Assembly (NCBI RefSeq): GCF_007750395.1
Contig: NZ_CP036281.1
Coordinates: 2,379,001-2,443,000, forward strand
DNA length: 64,000 bases
DNA from: Polystyrenella longa
Lineage (GTDB): Bacteria; Planctomycetota; Planctomycetia; Planctomycetales; Planctomycetaceae
Direction of reading: 5' to 3'
The first letter of the stretch is position 1, and every line of letters starts with the position of its first letter. The notes beneath the pieces are model-generated. The model was not told the DNA's origin. It ran no database searches and saw only the letters and a list, made by a program, of their open reading frames with translations. Of the stretch, positions 57,252-64,000 are shown piece after piece. Both the position numbers and the translations under genes were made by a program.

Positions 57252-57284
57252 AAAGGACTTACGCCTATTTGACGTAAGTCCTTT
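57252..57284 (-). terminator. Intrinsic terminator downstream of the tRNA-Leu half
   Basis: A perfect 12-base-pair stem (AAAGGACTTACG / CGTAAGTCCTTT) with a nine-base loop, followed on the minus strand by a run of Ts. It is 11 bases past the tRNA 3' end and looks like the native tRNA terminator. Confidence 0.85.
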
Positions 57285-57292
57285 CATATCAT

Positions 57293-57350
<58 letters not shown>

Positions 57351-57607
57351 GTGCCAAAGTGTGATTCATTATTACTTACGTATGCTTATATTGGTTAAAC
57401 ACTGTTCTCAGCGTATTTGTGAAATGTGGCTTTCGTACAGTATAGCGTGTTTTTCTCGCGTTGAGGTAACATTTCAGGTAACACCGATTTCGTTATGAGC
57501 GTCTCATCGCCCGGCGGTGGCGATCGCTCGATAATACTAAATCTCTCGAGAACAAAAGTCGAATTCGTATTGCGGTACGTTGCCAAAAGTGAATGCGAGT
57601 CTCTCTC

Positions 57608-57988
57608 TTAAATATCGTCGGTGTGGGCACGATAATCCTGTGGAAGATGCTTAGCCAAATCCATGCTGTCGTGTAGAATTCTCGCGATTTCAAGAAAGCT
57701 ATCTCTACCAACCCGAAAGATCAGGAAATGGCGCGGCTTGTGAATCCTACCAATGGATTGATGAACATTATCCCGACTGCTTCGCAGATGATAAGAACGT
57801 GCCTCATTGACCAGTTCCGGTCGTCTTTGGCTGCCAGCGCGTGCTGGATCGGTTTGTAGATCCAAGATTGCTTGAATCAATAATTCTTCGTAGAGCAGGC
57901 GAGTTTGCTCACCAAAGGTTTCATGCGTCCAACGCAATATTGATTCAATATCCTGTTCGGCTGCTGGTGCGAGACGGACGCGAAGCAT
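57608..57988 (-). CDS. parE: RelE/ParE-family toxin
   Basis: 126 residues from the ATG at 57988 (a TTG two codons upstream overlaps the antitoxin stop). ParE-type features are LAPAAEQDIESILRWTHETF at the N-terminus and RSYHLRSSRDNVHQSIG with RPRHFLIFRV-like strand (KPRHFLIFRVGRD) and final HLPQDYRAHTDD. Family members act on DNA gyrase or on translating ribosomes; which applies here cannot be told. It lies two bases downstream of its antitoxin gene in the normal order for ParDE. A damaged paralogue is at 54741. Confidence 0.87.
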   Translation of the reverse strand: MLRVRLAPAAEQDIESILRWTHETFGEQTRLLYEELLIQAILDLQTDPARAGSQRRPELVNEARSYHLRSSRDNVHQSIGRIHKPRHFLIFRVGRDSFLEIARILHDSMDLAKHLPQDYRAHTDDI

Positions 57989-57990
57989 CG

Positions 57991-58290
57991 TCAATTTGCT
58001 TGGTCCTTTTTCTTAGGACGTGAAGCTCGTCGTCCAAGTCGGGCGATTGTGCTCCGTACTCCTTTTTCAGTTGCCGCAGTAAGTCCTTGACCCTGGTCCA
58101 ACTCGTTGAACCCTTCCGTAGCCAAATGTCGTAGGATTTTGAGTTTTTCAACTTCGGTCTGTTTCTGCTCTTCAAGCAGCCGCAGGCCAGCACGGAGCAC
58201 TTCGCTGGCGTTTGAGTAACGTCCCGTACCGATTTGTTCTGCAACAAATTGGTCGTAATGCTCAGTAAGGTTGATGTTACGCGTAGGCAT
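57991..58290 (-). CDS. parD: ParD-family antitoxin
   Basis: 99 residues, ATG at 58290. The ribbon-helix-helix start RNINLTEHYDQFVAEQI and SNASEVLRAGLRLLEEQ are typical of ParD. The basic C-terminal part (GRRASRPKKKDQAN) would hold the toxin-binding region. It precedes the intact toxin gene and should autoregulate the pair. The module sits immediately beside the tRNA half, inside a presumed island end, and may serve to stabilise it. Confidence 0.88.
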   Translation of the reverse strand: MPTRNINLTEHYDQFVAEQIGTGRYSNASEVLRAGLRLLEEQKQTEVEKLKILRHLATEGFNELDQGQGLTAATEKGVRSTIARLGRRASRPKKKDQAN

Positions 58291-58451
58291 AATTGCTCCT
58301 GTTCCAATGAAGCTCTAGTATATAACAGTTGGCAAATATTGCCAATAATTAAGCGGCACATCATATAAATTCAGTCGAATTCGAGACACCATAAAGTTAG
58401 ATAACTGTAAGACGTTGACCACAGTCGAGTTCGGATGAGCTGTTTCAAATA

Positions 58452-59961
58452 CCTAGCTTCGTAAAAAACTCAGCCGCACTCAAGACTCTACAAATTAAGG
58501 CATCTGCGAGACACCGACCGTGTCGATTCTCAGACGACCTGACAATGACCCTCGCTGCCACAATCATCACAACCGGTATTACCGCCAGTCGAGACTAACA
58601 GCGATCTCTGATTTGCGAGTGCTAGGGCTCAGAGAATGGTTATAGTTCCAAAGCAACCCTCCCCTTCACTTTGGAACTGATTAGATGGAATATGTGATGC
58701 AGCCTTGGCACCTGCTCGTCTACGCTCTGATAAGTTGGGTGAATCGCGAACAGCAATTGACGATTGAATACCTGAAGACTGAAAATAGTATCCTCCGCGA
58801 AAAAATCGGTAAGAAACGCATCTTGCTCACTGACGAACAGCGTCGTCGCCAGGCGGTCAAAGGGAAAATGCTCGGCCGGAAGTTGCTGAGTGAACTCGGT
58901 GCGATCTTCACTCCTGATACCATTCTCCGCTGGCACCGGGAGTTGATTGCCCGGAAATGGGACTATTCCCCGAAGGCACAACGCGTCGGTCGACCGCGCA
59001 TCCGCCAGGAGATCGTCGAATACATTCTACAGTTTGCGAAGGAGAATCCGACGTGGGGAGCTGACCGCATTCAAGGTGCTCTGGCGAACGTAGGGTTTCA
59101 CATCACCGACACGACCGTCAGGAATGTACTTAAAGCGAACGGTATTGAACCTGTCCCTGACCGTCCTGCCTCAATGTCCTGGCAGACGTTTCTGAAAGCC
59201 CATTGGGAAGCGATCTTCGCAGTCGATTTCACAACAGTGGAAGTCTGGACGAAGACCGGTCTGACGACGTTCTACGTCATGGTACTGATGGAATTGAAAA
59301 CACGACGCGTAGAGATCGCAGGGGTTACGACGAACCCCAACAAACAATGGGTAACTCAGGTCTCTCGCAATCTCACCTGTGACGATGGTTTTCTGGAACG
59401 AGCCTCTCATCTGATTCTCGATCGCGATATGTGCTTCCAGCCACTGCTCACCTTTCTGAGGGACCAGACCGACATCGAACCGGTGCTGCTTCCTCCGAAA
59501 AGTCCGAACATGAATGCGTATCTCGAACGCTTCATGAGAAGCCTGAAGTCTGAGTGCCTGAGGAAGATGATCTTCTTCGGTCAGCATTCTCTCGAAAGAG
59601 CATTGCGGGAATACGTTGCTCACTACCATTCTGAACGAAACCATCAGGGACTGGACAACCAGTTGATTGATCCTGGTGAAGAAATTGGATGCGTCGCCGG
59701 CAAGATCGAATGCAGAGAACGTCTCGGTGGGCTGCTCAAGTATTACTATCGCGACGCAGCTTGAATCAGCCTCGAATCGATGTCGGTCCTCGTGTTGTGA
59801 TTCCGCGATACCGTTGCGCTCGGAAGGTCATTTTTGCATCGAATCTGATAGCAGAGTTCAAGTCGTGAAACGGATCTCGTTCGAAATCTGCCACTCTCCA
59901 GAGATATAACCGCTTGGAATCACTCGTTTTCAACGTCGGCTGAATATCTTTACGATACGGG
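58452..59961 (+). mobile_element. Intact-coding IS copy of the window's IS family
   Basis: The left end is somewhat altered (TTCGTAAAAAACTCAGCCGC near 58459), while the right end CTTTACGATACGGG ends at 59961. One full transposase gene lies between. The family has termini of CCCGTATCGTAAA type. No clear target duplication was seen. The other copies in the window (4.1-5.1, 11.3-12.1, 53.9-57.1 kb) are all broken. Confidence 0.82.
58685..59764 (+). CDS. D,D35E transposase (rve integrase core, IS3/IS481 supergroup)
   Basis: 359 residues. The N-terminus has a helical leader (YLKTENSILREKIGKKRI) and helix-turn-helix segments (GAIFTPDTILRWHRELIARK, then IVEYILQFAKENPTWGADRI). The rve core has D181 (AVDFTTVEVW), D246 (LILDRDMCF) and E281 (NMNAYLERFMRS), with exact 35-residue spacing between the last two. 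The C-terminus is complete. It should cut and join the element's ends. ATG at 58685 is chosen because the other copies keep the same start. It is the only whole copy here and could mobilise the 100-base derivative. Confidence 0.92.
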   Translation: MEYVMQPWHLLVYALISWVNREQQLTIEYLKTENSILREKIGKKRILLTDEQRRRQAVKGKMLGRKLLSELGAIFTPDTILRWHRELIARKWDYSPKAQRVGRPRIRQEIVEYILQFAKENPTWGADRIQGALANVGFHITDTTVRNVLKANGIEPVPDRPASMSWQTFLKAHWEAIFAVDFTTVEVWTKTGLTTFYVMVLMELKTRRVEIAGVTTNPNKQWVTQVSRNLTCDDGFLERASHLILDRDMCFQPLLTFLRDQTDIEPVLLPPKSPNMNAYLERFMRSLKSECLRKMIFFGQHSLERALREYVAHYHSERNHQGLDNQLIDPGEEIGCVAGKIECRERLGGLLKYYYRDAA

Positions 59962-60094
59962 TTTTCGTGTTAACACAAGCATCTCCGTACTCCGTTACCG
60001 AGGTTAAAAATCAAGTTTTCTTAAAGCCTTGTCGCCATACAAAGTCGATATTCAGAAGTTGGATGCGTTGTTTTGATAACTCGTTCCAGTTTTC

Positions 60095-60152
60095 GTAGGG
60101 CCGGTTCCTACCGGCCATCGTCGAATTTCTGGCCGGTGGGAACCGGCCCTAC
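60095..60152. repeat. Long palindrome (23-base-pair arms)
   Basis: GTAGGGCCGGTTCC...ACCGGCCA pairs with its complement after a 12-base loop, with a single G:U-type mismatch. It lies just beyond the stop codon of the gene at 60174. It could act as a bidirectional terminator or be a REP-type element. Confidence 0.8.
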
Positions 60153-60173
60153 AGCTGCCCTGCCTGCAATGAC

Positions 60174-61685
60174 TTAATCAACCATTTCGATCTCGCTCGG
60201 ACGCCAGCCCCTGTCGTACCAGACTTGCGTCGGGCCATAGATGCGCCAGAGCATATTCCAGCCCTTGGATGGATCCGTTTGAATCCAGTTCACTTTTCCA
60301 TCAGGCTTCTTTGGCCCGATGTAGACGTCATAGGAGCCATCGGTGTTCTGCACGGTGGCCTTATCGATGCTGGTGACGCCGGGGTACGGATTGTCGGTCT
60401 GCAGCAACGAGCGGGTCTGGTTGTCGTAGACGGTGATATCCCAGAAGCGTTTGGCCGGAACGTTGGGCGGAATGTGGATTCGATAGGTCTTGCTGCCGTC
60501 GAGTGCCTTCCCCTCGGCATCGCGCAAACCGATCACATACTGCGATCCCGCACCGACGGGCGGTTTCACCATCGCCGGCGTGATGCCGGTGGCGTAGAAA
60601 TGGAAGCGGACCCGCGAGTTGATCAAACTGACGCCGTCGTTCAGGAACTCGTGACTGCCACCGGCGAAGCCTAGCTCCCAGCTTTTGCTGCCGGGCCAGA
60701 TCACGGTGTCCGTGTCGCGGTTGCGAAACAGGATGGTGCGTTGGGCGGCGGTGCCCACGGCAGCGGCCTCGGCGAGGATCTTCTTCATGCGGGCGTCCGG
60801 TTTGAAGGGCTTGCCCTTCCGGATGCCGATCGAAGCCAGCAGCCCGAGGATCTCCGGATCCTCGGCCGAGTTGGGCTCTTCTTGGACTGTGATGTTGACC
60901 TCGTCAAAGAAGGTGGCGTCCTGGGCGTGCAGGGTGTTGAAGTCCTTCATCGCTGTGTTGATCCACTTCACTTCCTTCGGTTCGCTACCGAGGGGATAGA
61001 GCCGGAAGTGCTCCTTCATGTTCTTGACGACGGGAACCGGATCGAAGTCCGTCATGAAGCCGCGCATCGCCAGCCAGTGGCCGTAGGTTTTCGACTTCTT
61101 GACGAAGTAGCCGTCGGCCGGCAGTTCGCCATTGTAATCAGGCGGGACCAGCAGGAACTTTCCGCCCTTGCCCTTGTCATCGCCGGCATTGCCGAAATCG
61201 CAGACATAGTGGAACCACGCATCGTCGATGATGCCCAGCACGTTGGGCGGCGTCTCCATCACCATCGGACCGTCCTTGAGGTCGATCCACATGAAGGTGT
61301 AGACCACCGTGGTATTGCCCGTCAGCAGCAAGCCTTTGGAATCCAAACGCCCTCCCCAGTAAATCATGGTCTCGTTATCCGGGCCCCACTTTTGGATGCC
61401 TTTGCGAAATCCCTGCAGCGAGGCCGCGGGCGTGGTCATGATCATGGACTCCACGGCGCGCGAGAAGTCCATGTGATTCCAGACTTTCTCCGCTGTGGCT
61501 TCAGTTGGGAAACCGTCGACGAACTCAAGCGCCCCGAGACGCGTCTCGGTCCGGTCCGGCGTGATGACATTCGCGGGGATGTCGGTGGAGTATTTCATTT
61601 TGGGTGCCTGTGCCTGGACGGCCGATGAGAAACAGGTGACGGCCAACGCCGCCAGTATCAACGGGATTCGGTGTGCCAAATTCAT
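60174..61685 (-). CDS. Exported DUF1254/DUF1214 protein
   Basis: 503 residues, ATG at 61685 with GAGGAA upstream. A signal peptide (PLILAALAVTCFSSAVQAQ) precedes a DUF1254 domain (about 60-190: ETPPNVLGIIDDAWFHYVCD) and a C-terminal DUF1214 domain (about 370-490: KTYRIHIPPNVPAKRFWDIT, NPYPGVTSIDKATV, GWNMLWRIYGPTQVWYDRGW). The family is widespread and its biochemical role is not settled. A homologous gene lies directly upstream. G+C is clearly higher than in the rest of the window, a sign of different origin. Confidence 0.93.
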   Translation of the reverse strand: MNLAHRIPLILAALAVTCFSSAVQAQAPKMKYSTDIPANVITPDRTETRLGALEFVDGFPTEATAEKVWNHMDFSRAVESMIMTTPAASLQGFRKGIQKWGPDNETMIYWGGRLDSKGLLLTGNTTVVYTFMWIDLKDGPMVMETPPNVLGIIDDAWFHYVCDFGNAGDDKGKGGKFLLVPPDYNGELPADGYFVKKSKTYGHWLAMRGFMTDFDPVPVVKNMKEHFRLYPLGSEPKEVKWINTAMKDFNTLHAQDATFFDEVNITVQEEPNSAEDPEILGLLASIGIRKGKPFKPDARMKKILAEAAAVGTAAQRTILFRNRDTDTVIWPGSKSWELGFAGGSHEFLNDGVSLINSRVRFHFYATGITPAMVKPPVGAGSQYVIGLRDAEGKALDGSKTYRIHIPPNVPAKRFWDITVYDNQTRSLLQTDNPYPGVTSIDKATVQNTDGSYDVYIGPKKPDGKVNWIQTDPSKGWNMLWRIYGPTQVWYDRGWRPSEIEMVD

Positions 61686-61742
61686 TACATTTCCTCTTTG
61701 ATTTCTTCATTGATTGGTAAAAGCGTAGCGTCAGCGAACTGT

Positions 61743-61790
61743 TGCGGTTTCCAGCCGCAGCGCTCTTTCTCAACTGGAGGCGGAACCGCC
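61743..61790. repeat. Degenerate palindrome related to the one at 63425
   Basis: TTCCAGCCGCAGCGCTCT followed by CAACTGGAGGCGGAACCGCC resembles one arm and loop of the palindrome at 63425 (TTCCAGCCGCAGCGTTCT, CAACTGCGGCTGGAAG). The arms here pair poorly. It lies between the two DUF1254 genes. Confidence 0.55.
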
Positions 61791-61798
61791 ATCCACGA

Positions 61799-63382
61799 CT
61801 ACTTCACGAGTTCCAGTTCGCTCGGTCGCCAGGTCTTGTCGAGCCATGGCTCCAGCGGGCCATACATCCGCAGGATGATGAACCAGCTCTTGCCGGGGAC
61901 GGTCTGGATCCAGTTGCTCTCCTTGCCCTTCGGGGCCTTGGGAGCAAAGTAGAGGTCATACGAGCCATCCGCATTCGGCTTCAACTCGCCGCTCAGGCTG
62001 TTGACGCCCGCGAAGGGTTGATCGGTCTGCAGCATGGAACGGTGCTGCGTGTCGTAGATGGTCACGGACCAGTTGTCCTTGGCCGGCACGTTGGGCGGCA
62101 GGTGCAGCTTGTAGGTTTTGGCACCGTCGAGTGGCTGGTGTTTCGAGTCCATTCCGACAATGCCGTAGTCCGACCCGACCCCCGGTTGGATTCCTGCCAT
62201 GGCCGGAGTCACACACACCGCGTTGAAGTGCATCCACAGGCGGGCATCGATCCGACGGATCCCGTCTTTCAGGAAGAAGCAATCCTTGTCGGGAAAGGCC
62301 ATCACCCATTCGCTGTCGGTCTCCGGATAGAAGCGGTGACCCGGATCACGTGGATAGACGGTGTTGGCACGGGCATAACCGCTGCCGATCGCCACCGCTT
62401 CGGTGAGCAGTTTCTTCATGCGAGCATCGGGTCTGAAGGGCTTGCCCTTCTGGATGCCAAGGCCGGCCATCAGACCGCGGGTTTCGGGTCCGATGAATTC
62501 GATCGGCTCCTTCTGGATGATCTCATTGAGTCGCTCAAAGTAGCTGAAGTCATTCGGCGGGACCGTGTTGTAGTGGACCCCCGACATGTTCTTGAACTCC
62601 ATCTTCGGCGGGTTGTCCTTCCTCGCCAGCGGATAGACCTTCAGGTTGGCCTTGATGTTGTCGGCGGACCTCTTGACGTCCGCCGGGTTGGTCACGCTGC
62701 CGCGCACGTAGCCCCGCATGAAGTTCCAGACCACATAGCTCGTGGATTTGACGACAAAGTAGCCTTCCGGCACATCGCCCTCGTATCCCGGAGGCAGTAC
62801 CAGGTACTTGCCGCCCTTGCCCTTGTCAGGTCCGGCCGCACCCATGTCGCTGAGGTACCGCATGTCGCCGTCGTCGAGGATTCCCAACACATCGGGCGGG
62901 ACCTCGATCACGGTGGGACCGTCCTTCTCCAGATCGAGAAAGCCCCATGTGTAGAGCGAGGTGTTGTTATACGTCAGGACCAGCGACTTGGAATCGCCGA
63001 GCTGTTCCCAAAGGACGATCTGGTTGGAATCGCCCATGTTCATGTCCCGGCTCCCCTGGAGGAGGCTGTAGGTGGACACGGCGGGGATCATTTCAATGTA
63101 GACCTGCACCGCGCGGGCGCGGTCCACGTAGTCGTAGAGCGCGTCCTTGGTGCCGCCGATCGGAACTCCGTCGAAATATTCGAGGGTGCCAATAGGTGTC
63201 TCCACCTTGTCCGGGGTGATGATCGACTCCGGAATATCCGTGGTCATTTTCATCTTGGGCTGTTGCGTGTCCTTCGCTACTTGAGCGACAGCCAGCTTGG
63301 TTGTGCCGCACAAAATGCATGTCATCAGAAGCACCGCGGCAAGAGGCCCTGATTTCGTTTGGAATATTCGTTTCATGTTCAT
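61799..63382 (-). CDS. Exported DUF1254/DUF1214 protein
   Basis: 527 residues, ATG at 63382 (a second ATG two codons on). A signal peptide (GPLAAVLLMTCILCGTTKLA) is followed by a DUF1254 domain (VPPDVLGILDDGDMRYLSD) and a DUF1214 domain (KTYKLHLPPNVPAKDNWSVT, QPFAGVNSLSGELKPNADG, SWFIILRMYGPLEPWLDKTW). It is a paralogue of the next gene; the two share many residues (LIVxPDxYxG-type motif, KPFxPDARMKKxL). It is in the same strand and order as the sulfatase gene to the right, with a palindrome between. A long plus-strand open frame overlaps it but is its shadow. Confidence 0.93.
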   Translation of the reverse strand: MNMKRIFQTKSGPLAAVLLMTCILCGTTKLAVAQVAKDTQQPKMKMTTDIPESIITPDKVETPIGTLEYFDGVPIGGTKDALYDYVDRARAVQVYIEMIPAVSTYSLLQGSRDMNMGDSNQIVLWEQLGDSKSLVLTYNNTSLYTWGFLDLEKDGPTVIEVPPDVLGILDDGDMRYLSDMGAAGPDKGKGGKYLVLPPGYEGDVPEGYFVVKSTSYVVWNFMRGYVRGSVTNPADVKRSADNIKANLKVYPLARKDNPPKMEFKNMSGVHYNTVPPNDFSYFERLNEIIQKEPIEFIGPETRGLMAGLGIQKGKPFRPDARMKKLLTEAVAIGSGYARANTVYPRDPGHRFYPETDSEWVMAFPDKDCFFLKDGIRRIDARLWMHFNAVCVTPAMAGIQPGVGSDYGIVGMDSKHQPLDGAKTYKLHLPPNVPAKDNWSVTIYDTQHRSMLQTDQPFAGVNSLSGELKPNADGSYDLYFAPKAPKGKESNWIQTVPGKSWFIILRMYGPLEPWLDKTWRPSELELVK

Positions 63383-63424
63383 GGTCTTTACTCTGGTATT
63401 AGTTGTTTTGACTTAGGTGTCTTT

Positions 63425-63489
63425 ACGTGGCTGTGGCTTCCAGCCGCAGCGTTCTCCTGCCCAACTGCGGCTGGAAGCCACAGCCACGT
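63425..63489. repeat. Perfect 25-base-pair palindrome
   Basis: ACGTGGCTGTGGCTTCCAGC... pairs without mismatch with its complement after a 15-base loop. It lies between the sulfatase and DUF1254 genes. The GGCTTCCAGCCGCAG core recurs in weaker form at 61743. REP-like, function unknown. Confidence 0.9.
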
Positions 63490-63537
63490 TAGTTTCCGGT
63501 AATCCCCGGCACAGCATGCAATGCCTTTTTGACCCAG

Positions 63538-64000
63538 TTACTTCGCAAATTTTGTCATGCTGAAGGCCGGAGGATTAGGATACTTCTTCAGAGACTGCTG
63601 GTATTCGCCCACGATCTTCATATACGGTCCGAGCACCCAGGCAGAGACTGCAACCTGGTTCCATTGTTCCCGTGGATCACGGGCAATGTTGAAGATAGAA
63701 GGATAACCCATCCCCTCGGCACGATAGCCGCCCACGCCCATGAGGGACGGGTTGCCAGCAGATGAAATGAATTCCTTTGGATAAATCCGCCAATGCTTCC
63801 AGCGCACTGCAGCAACCTCGCCTTCCATGAACGTGATCAGGCTTTCGCGCGCTGACTTCTTGTTTTTGCCCAGGAAGAAATCACCCTGATCGACGCCATC
63901 AATGGCACGGTCAGTTGGTACTTTGGCCCCGATAATGTTGGCCACTGTAGGGTAAAAGTCGTGGATAGCTACCATCTCGTTGCTCTTTGCCGGTTTGATC
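63538..64000 (-). CDS. C-terminal part of a sulfatase, 5' end outside window
   Basis: The frame is open from the window's right edge to the stop at 63538. Visible pieces are SNEMVAIHDFYPTVANIIGA (sulfatase C-terminal strand-helix hDhYPTh pattern), AIDGVDQGDFFLGK, then AVRWKHWRIYPKEF and FNIARDPREQWNQVA (the arylsulfatase RDPxE ending). The active-site Cys/Ser-x-Pro-x-Arg motif would lie beyond 64000. Such enzymes remove sulfate from polysaccharides or other esters in the periplasm. The gene reads toward the two DUF1254 genes. Confidence 0.85.
   Translation of the reverse strand, partial: IKPAKSNEMVAIHDFYPTVANIIGAKVPTDRAIDGVDQGDFFLGKNKKSARESLITFMEGEVAAVRWKHWRIYPKEFISSAGNPSLMGVGGYRAEGMGYPSIFNIARDPREQWNQVAVSAWVLGPYMKIVGEYQQSLKKYPNPPAFSMTKFAK

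Noticed and set aside
60741-63352. Long plus-strand open frames (295 and 536 codons) opposite the DUF1254 genes
   Set aside because: They are antisense shadows of two well-supported genes in high-G+C DNA, lack a ribosome site and have no recognisable domain; the minus-strand products have signal peptides and conserved family motifs.

Overview
The window looks like Planctomycetota chromosome. Supporting signs are three ECF sigma factor / transmembrane Ser-Thr kinase pairs, WD40-kinase fusions, FG-GAP proteins with an LEDR-type N-terminal motif, DUF1559-like segments, exported TPR-CHAT proteins and a sulfatase. A hand count of single 60-base lines gives about 47% G+C in the main part and about 60% near 60.5 kb, so composition changes at the right end. 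No rRNA, intact tRNA or CRISPR array was found.

Layout. 1-3.9 kb: the 5' part of a very large FG-GAP/DUF11 surface protein, minus strand. 4.1-5.3 kb: nested, decayed insertion-sequence copies. 5.4-11.3 kb: a 1719-residue membrane kinase divergent from an ECF sigma gene. 11.3-12.1 kb: more nested IS debris. 12.1-23.6 kb: a minus-strand run, read in transcription order as a 2109-residue exported TPR-CHAT protease, an exported caspase-fold protease with a DUF4384-like tail, an ECF sigma factor and a membrane kinase. 24.6-46.4 kb: a second TPR-CHAT protease, a membrane beta-propeller protein, a small membrane protein, a Q/P-rich secreted protein, a serpin, further secreted proteins, a Na+/solute symporter, a Tat-type cupin, a third TPR-CHAT protease, a divergent caspase-like protein and a secreted helical-domain protein. 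47.7-51.9 kb: another ECF sigma / WD40-kinase pair. 52.3-53.7 kb: small secreted or unknown proteins.

53.9-60.0 kb is a recombination zone. One IS copy is split by a roughly 1.7 kb insert carrying a ParDE-type module with a broken toxin gene. The 3' half of a tRNA-Leu(CAA) with its terminator follows, then an intact ParDE pair and an intact IS copy. 60.2-64.0 kb holds two DUF1254/DUF1214 proteins and the C-terminal end of a sulfatase in higher-G+C DNA separated by long palindromes, probably part of an integrated island.

The most striking content is the concentration of predicted exported clan CD cysteine proteases (three CHAT, one caspase, one cryptic caspase-like) around an exported serpin with an inhibitory-type hinge and around ECF/STPK regulators. 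I infer a cell-envelope proteolytic surveillance or regulation locus. Co-function is not shown by the sequence.
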